The notes beneath the pieces were generated by a model. It searched no databases. It worked only from the letters and a program-made list of their open reading frames with translations, and was not told the origin of the DNA. Positions 23,125 through 34,642 of a stretch of DNA of 64,000 nucleotides are shown piece after piece. Position 1 is the stretch's first letter. Each line of letters begins with the position of its first letter. Where the stretch lies: contig JBCAML010000021.1 of the NCBI GenBank assembly GCA_038503075.1, forward strand, positions 620,001-684,000, written 5' to 3'. The stretch comes from Gyromitra esculenta (taxonomy: Eukaryota > Ascomycota > Pezizomycetes > Pezizales > Discinaceae). The translations under genes and the position numbers were made by a program.

Positions 23125-24511
23125 GACTATTTATTTGCCTTGATGGGAATTAGTGGTGGGAGGAAAATGACGATGCCCGGCTCCGGATGAAATTGAGCTT
23201 CACAAGCGAATCTCGTCCAACGCAGCCTCTAGAAAGGAAGCAGTGAGAAAGAGAGAAAGAGGAATGGGGGGCGAAAGAGAAGAGGAGCGTTAAAAAAAGA
23301 AACCAAAGAAAGAAAAAACAGAAACGAAATCTGTTTTATGCGACAGTTCGGATTTTCTTCCACACTGACGAGCGAGACAAGACAGACTGTTGCGAGGAGG
23401 AAAGGGTTTTTTTTCTTTCTTTTCTGTGGGGTTGTCCGTTGTGGTGCTACGGGCCTTTTTTTTTTTTCCTTCCACACTCGCACTTTTCCGATTTTAGGGC
23501 CCGTTCTTTCTTTCTGTCAAATGCACGGCGAAAATACCCCCGGCAAACAACGGTTACCTGCTACTTTCTCCCCGCATGGATATTCCGGCCTTCGGTAATT
23601 CAATTGTCCGGCGAGGTGGGCTGGGTGGAACCGCTATATATGGCGAGTTCCAAACAGGCAGCCCCCCATGGTCCAATCGCCAATTGAGTACGTGCTACAG
23701 TCCATGGACGTCATCCTGCATCTGCAAGCAAGCGCATCCCCATCTTATATATTACTACGACGAACAGCAAGTGGGCTTTCTGTCATTACTGCTCCCCAGC
23801 CGGAGCAGTACTCATGCCGGCGCCGGTTCCTGTGTGGATACTATCAGGCCAATTGGGGACACGGTCTGTATATGCATACATGTACCCAACACCCGGTACC
23901 CTTCAGCAGCATATACGAAGACTTGCAGGTATAGTAGGGGTTAGGTCTGGTTCTAGTATTACATTTCAGCTATCAGTCCAGCTGGTCCTGCGAGGAAGTT
24001 AGTTGTGAGCCTAACGAATGGCGGAACGTAGCATCTGAATAATACTAGGCATGGTATTCAACATCCCCGGACTTATGAACAAGAACAAATCCCCCCAGAA
24101 CAGATATTTACCCTCCACCGTCGCAATGCAAAGACACACAAAAGAGATGACGAGAAAAAGGAAAGAGAGCACAGAAGAAAACGCCGCAGAGCAGTTTTTG
24201 CCAGACCATCCATAGCCGTATAACAAAAGTAGAATAAGGGAAAGGAGTCTAGGGAGCGACCTGTACGCAGCTAGCAACATGTAAGAGAGAAGTAAATAAA
24301 TCAAATAAATCAAATAATGTTCAAAGAAGCGAAAAGCAAACCAACGAGCCCCAAACTTGCCATATACCACCCCGGTGAGATTGATCTGTACAAGAGTCCA
24401 AGCCAAAGCCGAAAAGGAAATGATCTCACAACCAAAACTGGCCTGAGTGTCAACCCACGTTGGTCTTTCGCTCCGAGTGATATCTAACCCAACATCCAAA
24501 CTAAACTTACC
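23125..24511. other. Intergenic between CLU and the AAA-protein gene
   Basis: This is the CLU promoter region and the 3' flank of the AAA gene. A hydrophobic minus-strand frame at 24011-24499 has no ATG near its beginning and lies immediately behind the AAA stop codon, so it is not called. TACATGTA occurs at 23877. Nothing else is supported. Confidence 0.5.
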
Positions 24512-26464
24512 TTATTTTTCCTCACCAGGCGTCACATCCCAAGTGATAACCTTATCCGTGTTCCCCTTCCTGTCCTTAACGGTCATATTGTACTTTCCGC
24601 CGTGCCACAGATCCTTGAGAACCAACTCTCTCGTCCTGCCCAAACTCTCGATATCACTGATCCTCGTAAGCGTATCCTCCAGATACTGATCGAACCCTTC
24701 CTCCGCCACCACCTCCCTGAACGCGTTCATCATTGGCACGCTATCCGCCCTGACCATACTCTTGCAGTCGATCGTAAAGATATTGATATGATCAAATGCC
24801 TCGATAAACTCCGCCCTCGTCATAATCTGGCGTGCCTTATACAGCGGTAGCTCCGGTAGCTTGTGTCCGTTCAGGACAGAATCATGTTTATCTTTCTCCT
24901 CCTCCCACATCCTCACCAGCTCCCTCACCAGCACCATAGCGCTACTCGCAAACTTCTGCTGATCCATCACGTCGTCGTCCATTTCCATCCCGAGCAGCCC
25001 ACACTTATTCATCAACCAGGTCTTCTCATCCTCGCAGATCTCCCTGCACTTTGCAACCATATCCGGTTCGTGAGCCACCTTACTCAGAAACGCCAGCCTC
25101 CCCCCCACAAGCTCGTACACCTCTTCCAGCGTCTCCTGCCTCGGTACCTCCTTATGGTACTTGGCGCGATACTTCCTCAGCGCCGCAATCGCCCGCCCCT
25201 TCGGCAGATCCTTAACACTGATCAACTGCATCCGGCTCGCATACTGCTTCAGCCGCTCATACACCCAGTAGTCGTCGCTATTGAAGATCATCGTAACCAG
25301 CCCGCTGACCGCCCACGCCTCCGCCTTCTGCTGCAGCAGCTCCAGCAAGTCCTTCCCGCTGTCGTCGTTGCGCAGCAAATGCATACTGTTTATAATCATG
25401 ACCAGCGGCTTCCCCGTGCGCCGCCGCCGGTTGTATGCTACCTTCTCGAGCTTGTTGAGAGCTCGCTCGATGTCGAGCAGAGCCGTTGTGTCGCGTGGCC
25501 CGCGGATGCTGAAGAGCGAGCCGATGTAGTCTTCGTGGAACTCGAAATCTAGGGCTCTGCCGAGACGGAGACGGAATATTTCGGGGTCGGCGTGGGCTTC
25601 CATCATGGAGCAGTCTTCGCCTTTGATTTTGTGCATTGCTGATAGGAGCATGGAGGTTTTGCCGGTGCCCTTGGAGAGGTTAGTGGAGGGAGGGGGGAGG
25701 GGGGAGGGGAGAAAAAAAGGGGGGGAGGATACTTTTTCGCCGACGAGGAGGTAGTAGTGGCCTTGCTCGGTGCCGCTGATTATTCTATCGATTCTATCTT
25801 GTTCTTGGAGTTTTATCCTAATTTGAGGTGTTAGGTTTAGGCTCGAGACTAAGAGGAGGGAGGGAGTGGTGACTGACCATGGTACTTCGTCTTTGCCCGC
25901 GCAGGCTGTCGCGATTTTTAATGCTGGGTCTCCTTGGTTGAAGGCACGGTCTATCTTGATCGATACGATGTGTTTATAGTACTTATGATACGCGTATCCA
26001 GCCAGTCTAACCAAACATCAGCTTTTCTTTCTCAATCCCTATTCCTGGCTTGGGAGGGGGATGTCCTACCCTAATACACCCAAACTCATAGCCGTTGTTG
26101 CTGCTGCATCAAATACCTTCCGCCAGCTCTGTTTCCAACCGGGATCCCCCTTCCCACCGTCTTTCCCACCGTCTTTCCCATCTCCACCCTTCCCACCGTC
26201 TCCTCCTTCTCCTCCTCCACCACCACCGGCCTGTTTAGCAAGCGCAACATATCCGAGTTGTTGCGTGCTAGGTGAAGGCTGTAGCTCGTTCGCAGGGCCA
26301 AGTTGATAGTCGCTCCCACCACCAGCTGCATAGCGTTTCTGGCACTGCAGGTACCGAGTCGACGAGAGCGGGACATGGGAGACGTGACTCGGTGTACTGA
26401 AGAGGATTCGAGTTGGCGTGAGCCGCGGTGCGAAGCGGATAGAACGTGGTATTATCATCGCCAT
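24512..26464 (-). CDS. Mitochondrial AAA/P-loop ATPase, fungal family with C-terminal winged helix
   Basis: Four exons (26464-26070, 26006-25878, 25817-25733, 25669-24512) encode 588 residues; the sum is divisible by three. The first 45 or so residues are Arg/Ser/Thr-rich without acids, a good mitochondrial presequence. A Gly/Asp/Lys low-complexity linker (about 78-112) and a short hydrophobic segment follow. The Walker A motif GEKGTGKTS falls at the exon 3-4 junction (about 201-209). The likely Walker B strand reads LVMIINSMH, with Asn where an acidic residue is normal. FNSDDYWVYERLK follows as a sensor-1-like segment. The C-terminal 150 residues match what I recall of the winged-helix end of a fungal AAA protein family (shared phrases such as NSDDYWVYERLK). 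Its substrate and process are unknown. I place it in the matrix or inner membrane by the presequence only. Confidence 0.88.
26120..26222 (-). repeat. In-frame tandem repeat coding for a Gly/Asp/Lys linker
   Basis: Degenerate copies of a CCCACCGTCTTT-type unit (plus-strand reading) lie inside exon 1 of the AAA gene and encode GGKGGDG/KDGGKDG blocks between the presequence and the ATPase domain. Confidence 0.7.
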
Positions 26465-27631
26465 GATTTTTGTTTCGTTTTGTTTTGTAGTGTGGTTTGG
26501 TGTCAATGAATAAAGGAACAAGAAAAAACAAAGGTAAGAATGTGGAAGGGGAAAAAAAGGTACGCGGGTGAAAAAAGGAAAAGAAAAACCCCGAAACAAA
26601 AAAACAAAAACTAAAAAGCGAAGGTAAGTTGAAAAATAAATAAATAATATGGAAGAAAAAGAGAAAAAGGGATGATGACGGTGAGTGAGGAAGGGTTCAA
26701 ATCAGGGTGTTATCGTTACCGAACCCACAGATCGGCGACAAGGGGGGGGGTTAATCAATTTCCACACACGAAAAGGCGTCCAAGTCCAGGTTCCCGGGAA
26801 TTTTAATTCCCCCTGTTGAAGAAAAAACCGGTATGGTGGAATATGGCACCAAAGGGGGGAGGAGGTGTTAATTCCAGTGTTGAATCTTGGTATGTGGTTA
26901 GCTAGAGGTTATTTTTCTTTCTTTCTTTCTTTCTCACGTCAACGGGCATTGCTGATTCTTATGTACTCTCCGTAGCTGGCCTGCTACTGTGGGGAGCCGT
27001 TGGAGGAGAGGGAAGCAATCAGTAGGCTTCCTCCACAGGGCGACAAGGTCTCACCATCCAGGCTTCAGCTGAGTTGCAACGTCCCTGCGCCTGGCTAAGC
27101 CTACCAGCGGCTTCAATCGTGCAGATATCTATGTACATCAACCTTGCACACGCCCATGAGCGGATTTCTTGCGAACAATTTGGAATTGCGGAACAGAACA
27201 GAACCGAGACGCCATACGGTCGGAGACGACGATTCTATTCCTCCACAGGTCTCAACGCGGACTTGTTATGCTACAGATTGAAGTCCACGTTTGTTCTGGA
27301 GGTAGTTAAAAAAAAAGAAAAAGAAAAACTGCATTGAGACAGATCTGTTAGACATTTTACTCTGTCTTCCTCCAGACACGAGCTTACAGAAACAAAAATT
27401 GAAACATCGAAACGTGGAGCCTTACTAGCCCCATCTTATTGCACCGCCACGTCTGTCCAGTCCCAGTCCCGTGATCGGCGCCACATCTTCTGACGTAACT
27501 TTCCCCGTGTCCAACTATCATCTGTCTTCACTTCTCTTCATCTCTCCTTCCCCCGTCCTCTCCCTCTTGCTGTATCCCATACACCCCTCTCCACCTTCTC
27601 TACTACTCCCCTGAATGCTTCACCACTGACA
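26465..27631. other. Divergent promoter region between AAA and FIT genes
   Basis: This 1.17-kb interval serves genes on opposite strands. It holds a TTTC microsatellite (26914-26934) and purine/pyrimidine-biased stretches near both ends. The small plus-strand frame at 27074-27337 is not credible. No clear TATA box was found on either side. Confidence 0.5.
26914..26934. repeat. (TTTC)5 microsatellite
   Basis: Perfect tetranucleotide run within the divergent promoter region. Confidence 0.9.
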
Positions 27632-28538
27632 ATGGCCTCGTTCCCTCCAACGCCATCCCTCGCCTCCGAAAAAGACCCAGACTCTTCTCCATCACCCCCA
27701 GCACCCTCCTCACCCTCACCCTCCACCCCAGCAATCTCCCCCACAGCGATGGACATCTTCACAGCAGCTCTCTACCCGCTGACCCTCATCGCTGGCTCCC
27801 TCTTCTCGTTCCTCTCGCCCTCAGACGCCTCCTCAACCTCCTACTTCAGCCAGAAGCAAAACTTGTTCAACGTCATCTTCGTGAAGCAGGGCTGGCTCTG
27901 GACCACCGCCGCCTTCCTGCTATACGTGACGCGTCTGCGGCGCTCCTCAAAACCTCGCGCTCTGCTCCGATACAGCCTCGCGACGCTCTGGTGGATATTC
28001 GTCACGCAGTGGTTCTTTGGTCCGCCGATAATGGACCGTACGTTTGTGGTCACGGGGGGAACCTGTCAGGCGCTCGCCGAGGACCCCAGTGTACGCGAGA
28101 AGATGGGTTCCGCGGCGGTGGTCGTCACGAGCGCGGCGTGTAAGGTTGCTGGTGGGAAGTGGCGCGGTGGTCATGATTTGAGCGGGCATACGTTTTTACT
28201 CACGCATGCCAGCTTGTTTTTGTGGAGCGAGGTGGCGCCGGGATTGATGAATGGAGGAGGGTGGGATGCGGGCGCGTGGGGGGTCGTGGTGTGTTTGGGA
28301 GTTTGGTGGTGGATGTTGTTGATGACGGGTGTGTATTTCCATACGTGGAGGGAGAAGGTAAGTTTGTTTCTTTCTTTTCCTTTCTCCTCTCCGATTGAGA
28401 TCTGGTGATGGGGCGTGCTGATTTTAGTGATAGTTGACTGGATGGATCGTGTCGATGGTTGAGTGGGTGGTGGTGTATATCTGGATATCCAAGTCACAAC
28501 CCGATCTTAGAGATGTCGTCGGGGTTCCAGGCGTTTAA
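27632..28538 (+). CDS. FIT family protein (Scs3/FIT2-like, lipid-droplet biogenesis)
   Basis: Two exons (27632-28357 and 28434-28538) give 276 residues; the intron has donor GTAAGT and acceptor GATAG. The N-terminus is a Ser/Pro-rich cytosolic tail of about 40 residues, followed by several hydrophobic membrane segments. The family hallmarks are visible: SGHTFLLTH (His near 186) and YFHTWREK (His near 237), the two histidines assigned as catalytic in FIT2 acyl-CoA diphosphatases. These ER membrane proteins are needed for normal lipid-droplet budding and, in yeast (Scs3), for phospholipid homeostasis. Exon 2 adds the last membrane segment (WVVVYIWI). Retention of the 76-base intron would replace that segment with 16 other residues. 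An alternative start is the internal Met at 27749. It converges with the NDUFAF5-like gene, 316 bases away. Confidence 0.9.
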
Positions 28539-28854
28539 TTCTAATTTTTTAGTTTCTTTACTGGGGAGGGGGGTTTAATTGGTGAAGCATAACGAGCAAT
28601 GAACAAATTAGCCCTTTTTTAAAAAAAATGTTTATTTCCGCGGGCTATTGTATCCATATCGTCTCTTGTTTATGGAGAGCATTAAGGGGGGAAGCAAAAT
28701 GTACAAGATGATAATGCATTATACACAAATAGACGTAATCTTTTACTACGACACAAATCTTTTTTGTTCTTTCCTAGAGTTAGGTTTTGTTGAACGTGGC
28801 TAGGGTCATGCTTTCTAGCAGCCAGATCCAATAATGCGCACCTTCGATCCAAAT
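28539..28854. other. Convergent 3' region between FIT and NDUFAF5-like genes
   Basis: 316 bases, A/T-rich, with no frame of note. It must hold both 3' untranslated regions and polyadenylation sites. Confidence 0.6.
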
Positions 28855-30013
28855 CTATTTCTTCTCTCCACCGCCCTCCAAGAGATCCTTCATATTAACC
28901 TGTCCACTCCCTCTCGACAATGGTTTTGGCTGATTTTCTCCTTCCTTCCATCCAATCTGCTTTCCATCAGCACATACCACACAAGCAGCCCATCTCTCCG
29001 GAGAACTCACCATATAAATAATCCTAAACGTCGCCGGCAACGTCCCATCCTCATTCCCATGCAACTCCTTGTAAATACCCTGAGCAGCCATCAACACCTC
29101 CCTCGGAATCGGGCCTTTCATACGACCCAGCACCGCATTCCCCTCCCCCATATTCCCCAGATCTTGCATTAACGCAAACACATCCGGATAATCCACCACA
29201 ATATCATCCACATCAATCGTAAGCAGCCCAAACCCGGCCTTCTGCAGCAGCCCACCCATATCCCTGACATCCGCCAGCGGCGACACCCGCGGCGACACCC
29301 CGCCCAGCCGCTCCTGCTCTGCAAGCTGCAGCGACGTCCGCAGCTCAAACAACGTATCCCCGCCCGCCATAGCCGCAATCAGCGGCGCGTCCGGCTTGAG
29401 CGCCAACATGCACTGATGCAGCGTCGACGGGAGGTCGTTGATCCAGTGCATGCTCATCGAGCTGACGATCGCGTCCAGCGAGTTCTCTGCAAACGGAAGC
29501 GCTTCCTCGTCGGCCGTCCGCCGCTCGATTGAGATCTCGCTATTCCAGGCCTTGGCCGCATCGCGGTGCAGCAGCTGCGGCGAGATGTCGGTGCAGATCA
29601 GATGCGAGATGCGCGAAGCGATCGGACGGGGCTCGTCGGCGCGTGGCTTGGTGAGGGAGCGTGCGATGTGGCAGGCGCCTGCGCCGAGGTCGAGGACTAC
29701 CGGGAGAGGCCGCGTTATGTACTCTGGGGGAGTCAGTTTTGGAGTTGGAAGTAATGGGGATGAGAAGAGAGGTGGAGGGGGGTTGCACCAGCAGTCGCTC
29801 TACTAGACGATCTGCAACTTCGTCTTTGAGGTAGTCTACGCTTCTGCTTGCTTCTGGGCGCAGTCCTGCTCGGTCTCGCTGTAGACGTTTTGTGGTGCGG
29901 TTGAAGACTTGGAAGGCGAGAGGTGCAGCAGCAGCACCTGCTGCGGTGGCTAGACGGCGCTGGCCAATGCCATTGAGCAGTGAGGGGATTCTGAAGACCG
30001 GTTTTGGAGGCAT
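28855..30013 (-). CDS. NDUFAF5: NDUFAF5-like complex I assembly methyltransferase
   Basis: Two exons (30013-29789, 29721-28855) encode 363 residues. Residues 1-40 form a likely mitochondrial presequence (FRIPSLLNGIGQRRLATAAG). The family start FNRTTKRLQRDRAG and SVDYLKDEVADRLVERLL follow. Exon 2 opens the class I methyltransferase fold: motif I VVLDLGAG (83-90), acidic residue after strand 2 in CTDIS (D120), then LPFAENSLDAIVSSMSMHWINDLP and GGDTLFELR. In animals this protein modifies (hydroxylates) an arginine of NDUFS7 during early complex I assembly. Presence fits an organism with a proton-pumping complex I. The intron acceptor is CAGAG: only the second AG keeps the frame. The C-terminus is Lys/Gly-rich. 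Confidence 0.92.
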
Positions 30014-30371
30014 GGTGGGGTTGGCGATGTGGGGTTGTGGAGGCTGCAGTTGTGGAGGGAGTGAGGTTGACTATCGAGTGTTATCTGGTGACGTTGGGTC
30101 ACGTGGTTGCTGCCCATCCCACAAATTAACCGTGCATAAATAATATTACTTCAGGTATTGTTTAAACGTACACGGCGGCCTCCAAGTTTATCTTCAACGA
30201 TCACTGAGATTAGTTTTATTTTTAATCACCCTACGTAGCTACTCTACATCAGGTCTTACAATTACAGTTCAATCCCCGCTGGTTCAAAAGCCCCTTCATC
30301 TTCAGAACGAATATGGTAACTTTTGCCGTGGTATCTTAAATACGATTCAACTACCAACGAAATCAATGGTC
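30014..30371. other. Promoter region of the NDUFAF5-like gene
   Basis: 358 bases, upstream of the NDUFAF5-like gene and downstream of the small gene at 30372-30753. Nothing specific was recognised. Confidence 0.5.
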
Positions 30372-30753
30372 CTAGGTCCTTTTTTGGATGCCGAGTCTTT
30401 TGGGTGCATGGTGGCTCGCAATAAGCGCTAGCATATTGTCGTTAGGGATGATGACAAGTAAATAGAGTAGGTTCGGCCAGTCTCGTCCAAAAACGCCCCA
30501 TAGATTGTACCTTTGGTGCTCGCGAAGAATTTGATTTTCCAGCACCTGGTAATAGCGAGCCAAGTTAGTTGGTTTCGGGGGGAGGGAGTGAAGTGGTAAG
30601 AGCGGGATAGTGGAAGCTGACGTCGATCCTAAAAAGGTAGTAATTATTCATTACTTGAAATGCTTGTTCATGGACGGACAGTACGTCCTCGTGGGCCTTC
30701 GCCTCCTTCTCTAGTAACCCTTCTATCGGCTTTGCATACTCCATCACCATCAT
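30372..30753 (-). CDS. Small two-exon unrecognised gene or relic
   Basis: Exons 30753-30622 and 30545-30372 join across a good 76-base intron (donor GTCAGC, branch CTAAC, acceptor TTACCAG) to give at least 101 residues. Exon 1 is acidic and helical (GLLEKEAKAHEDVLSVHEQA); exon 2 has an aromatic/Leu-rich patch (NLLYLLVIIP) and a basic end. The frame stays open for about 60 bases upstream of the ATG with coding-like composition, so a further 5' exon may be missing here. I recognise no family. It could equally be the surviving 3' part of a larger, decayed gene, since it borders gene-poor DNA. Confidence 0.45.
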
Positions 30754-32563
30754 ATTACAGGCAAGAAGTTGGCAGAGAGCTTTCTTTTTGGTGAGAGGAA
30801 GATACCCACAAGTTTATAGAACGATACGGATGTATCAATCGACGGAGACTTCCAACGATTCGATGATTCGCAAACAAAATCACTGCGTTTCTTGCGAGTG
30901 CTTGGTGATGGTATCCAGAGTGAGGTTGCTGGCTATCTACTACACAGCCAATAGGTAAAGTAAGTGAACAGTAGAAGCGATAAAACCCTAACCACTAGCG
31001 CAAGACACCCTTCAGCCTCACGTGTGACAACAGACTTGGGGATCCTAAGCACGGAGCTCATTCAATTATCTCTTATTACAGCTCATAGCTTAGCATATGG
31101 TTTTTTTCCTAATCGCGATGAAATAGAACACTGTATGGATTGGTCTGACACTAAAAACTACATGATACACATTCATGGCTCCAAAAATTGCTTGGAGGCC
31201 GCCATCAATACCTCCGTCTTTCTACACGCCACTTAATCGAGTATGCATACGTGTAGTACAGATGCCATCCTGGTAATATTGCACGCGAGCGCGGAAGCTT
31301 CTTCTGGCTGTTTTTCCGACACAGTAAGTGACTCAGCCATAGTTATATGGTAACATAATAACCTGTGTAATGATCATTGACACAGCAACGAGGCAAGTTT
31401 CCCGAGACTCGCAGCAGTGGGGATTGCTGACGATGCCCGCCCATTGCTGCGAATTTGGCGAGCCCAGCTTGAGCATGGACATAGCTCGGTTGTCTAAGGA
31501 GGGCTCGCCGCGTAGCCGTTATACGCTGAAAAACCGGCTCCCCCACGTCCCCAAGTTGGATGGGGCACATGCAATGCAAAGCAACCCGAAAACGGACGGC
31601 AAAGGTAATCCTCCGTGCTCATAGCAGAGCAGCAGAGGATCATGTCACATCGAGAGCGTATTCGGGTGACAGTGAATAAAATAGCACTGAGCCACCTAAA
31701 ATATAAAATAAAATAACCAACCGGATGGACTAAATCGTAAGTGGAGAGCTGGGGCATGGTCAGCTAGAGGTTGGACATGCTGGGTTTGTCGACATATGTC
31801 GTACAAGATGTTGGTGTGGTCTTGTGTCACTACACTCAAAAACGATAAGAGTTTTCAGTTCGTGCACTACCTACTCACTCTACCCCCAGCTTCACAATAC
31901 ACCACGCCGTATTTTCTAACCTACGCCCACCAGCTGGGATGCGTGGAGGCCAGAGGTAAGTAAGAGCGATGGCCCATCGGCCAGCAAATCACAAATGCCA
32001 CGCACAGACCACGACTCCGCGATGATCATCAGCCCCGCCCTACGGATGGTGCAAACAACCAGAATAGGTACCTGGCAAGCTACCCAGCTTTGCTTGTGGG
32101 GTTACCCTTACGTACTGCAATTGGTCCGATGCGGGTATATCCAGGCCAAAGCGAGTTGCTACCGCATGTGGTATAATATTCGCTAGAGAATTTGTTTTTT
32201 CTATTCAGCTGGGAAATGCTGCCTTTTCATATGATCAACGACAAATCAAAAGACTAGTTGGGCTTAGCTTGTGTTTCGCAAACACTCCACCAAACCATTG
32301 GGAAACATATCGCTGTTCAGGTCTATGCATGGTGTAGATCAACGGACCGCGGACTGCTAGCAGACGGAAATCATTCAGCTCATGGCTGTCATTGTTCTGC
32401 ATTACAGCCAGCCGCAAAGCGAGATCACATTGCGTGGTTTGGACAAAATCTTAATGAAGCCCCTCGCCTCATGAACTCCAATATCTAGTGTATAAAGAGC
32501 TGCCGACTGAGCTCATGTCCGTAAATTCTGAATATCCACTCCAACATTTAACACGAATCCACC
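30754..32563. other. Intergenic, gene-poor, upstream of the amino-acid oxidase
   Basis: About 1.8 kb with only short frames (60-90 codons) in competing phases. A more GC-rich island lies near 31380-31620 without a recognisable product. The last 80 bases hold the TATA box and leader of the oxidase gene. Confidence 0.5.
32491..32497 (+). promoter_or_regulatory. TATA box of the L-amino-acid oxidase gene
   Basis: TATAAAG lies 67-73 bases before the ATG at 32564, followed by an A/C-rich leader, a normal distance for a fungal TATA promoter. This suggests inducible transcription. Confidence 0.65.
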
Positions 32564-34642
32564 ATGTCTTCGGCTCCGCAATTATCATATAGAGCCCAGT
32601 ACGCTCGCCGGCTCACAAGAGAAAAGATCTACCGAGAACTTGTCAGACACCATGAGATTCATGAACACCTACCTCGTCTCCCGGGCCGCGGAAGAAATTT
32701 TTTTGGAGGCCCCGACGAGCATGTCCCAAGTGGACCCTACGATCTCCCCCCCAGACTAGAGCAACCTCGGGATGGCCTCCGTGCGCCATCATTCGACCTT
32801 GAGAATTCCAAATTTTGTATTGTTGGTGCTGGTGTTGCGGGACTATACATTGCCATGATTCTCTCGCATCTCGGAGTCCCATACGATTTGCTCGAAGGGT
32901 CAGACAGGGTCGGCGGAAGGATGTATACGAAAAAGTTTTCTGAAACACCACATGACTATTATGATATCGGGGCCATGCGATATCCAAAAATTCCGTTGAT
33001 GGATAAGTAAGCCGCGGACCCCATCAGCCAAGATACGCAAGTTAATAAATATATCTTTTTTTTTTAGAACGTTTGAGCTTTTCAAATTCCTCAAAATGCC
33101 TCTCATTCCATATTTCTTGGACGGTGTCAAGTGTCCGGAAATGTACAACGACATCTTGGGCCCGCCAGCAGACAAAAAGGAGTTTGATCCTTATAGGATC
33201 AGTGTGAAGAATGGAGGGGTTGTACCGAATGCGTAATTAAACCTCTCGGATGACGGCCGTTTTAGCACGGTACTAACACGCGCAATAGGGCCGTGGAAAT
33301 TGGGGCAGGCACACTACTTAACGACGAGATTAAACCCTACAAGGACGCCCTCAAGGAGAACTTTGAGACTGGTTTCATAAAGCTCATGGAGATGGACATG
33401 TACTCCACAAGAGGGTATCTGCAGTTACGTCCAAGAGCTACTCCTAAAGATTCTCCCCTAGCGAAAACAGGTCTCGAATCCGGTCTTGACTTCCATACAA
33501 TTCAATGGCTAGAGACAAATAACACGTACGTCCACAACCAATCCAATACATGTAGCTAAGCCATAAAAACTGACAAACCTCTCGACACTTTCAGATCAAG
33601 CGGCCTCTTCGACCAAGCCTTCAGTGAAACCGTCATCGACTCACTCGACTTTGATTTTGCCGAGGACGTCGAGTGGTGGTGTATTGATGGTGGAACGACC
33701 CAGGTAGGCGACGCCATGCTCAAGAAAATCACAACCCAGCCAGAGATGAAAACCTCCGTCACGCGCATTGCCCTAAAACGCAAAAACGAGACCGACTCCA
33801 ACACCAAAGTCGAAGTCACACTCGTTGGCCCCTCGGGCCCCGAAGTTCGGGAATACGACACAGTTTTCAACACCACGACCCTAGGCTGCGCCCAGCGAAT
33901 TGATCTTACCGATGCCGAGCTACATCCTGCCCAAAAAGACGCCCTTCGCGCACTACACTACGACGCAAGCTCAAAGGTCGGGATTAAGTTCAAAACGGCC
34001 TGGTGGATCACCAAATGCGGTATTACTAAAGGGGGCGCAGCATCCAGCGATCTTCCACTCCGCACTTGCGTCTACCCGTCCTACAACTTGTATGACGACC
34101 ACACGAAGCCCGCAGTTCTGCTGGCGTCATACACGTGGGCACAAGACGCTCAGCGCGTCGCTAGCTTGATCCAACCAGACTCTCCGGCAGGGGAGGACAC
34201 CCTCAAAGAACTCATTTTACGAGATCTCGCGAGGCTGCACGCGAAGAGTGGCATAACTTACAAGTTCCTCTGTGAACAATACGAAACCCACCATGCGTTC
34301 GATTGGTACCACGACCCTTACACCTCGGGCGCGTTCGCACTATTCGGCCCGGGGCAGTTTAGCAATTTGTATCCATATCTAACCAGACCGGCTGCGGATG
34401 GAAAATTGCATTTCGTCGGGGAAGCCAGTAGTGCTCATCATGCTTGGATTGTGGGGGCACTAGACTCTGCAGAGAGGGCGGTTATGTATACATTGCTTAG
34501 GTTTGGGTTGACAGATGTAGCAGCAGAGGTGGAGAAGAGGTGGGGAGAAGTGGCGGAAGTAGAGCTTGATGAGAAGGGGACGGCTCATTTGCAAGTTGGA
34601 CTTGGATGTTTGAGATCTGAGGACGCTATTAGGGTTATTTGA
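32564..34642 (+). CDS. Flavin amine oxidase, L-amino-acid oxidase type
   Basis: Four exons (32564-33006, 33068-33232, 33289-33525, 33595-34642) encode 630 residues; the sum is divisible by three. The N-terminal 80 residues are basic and Pro-rich with no clear signal peptide. The FAD-binding beta-alpha-beta unit shows GAGVAG (88-93), an acidic ribose-binding residue (E111) and RVGGRM (115-120). GAMRYP (136-141) carries the Arg that binds the substrate carboxylate in L-amino-acid oxidases. The C-terminal flavin motif GEASSAHHAWIVGALDSA lies near 557-574. The enzyme should oxidatively deaminate L-amino acids to keto acids, releasing ammonium and hydrogen peroxide, for nitrogen scavenging or peroxide production. 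Its gene is flanked on both sides by gene-poor DNA. Substrate range cannot be read from sequence. Confidence 0.93.

Noticed and set aside
24011..24499. 162-codon hydrophobic frame on the minus strand
   Set aside because: It begins with TTG rather than ATG, lies 12 bases behind the AAA stop codon in a likely 3' untranslated region, and shows no motif; probably chance.
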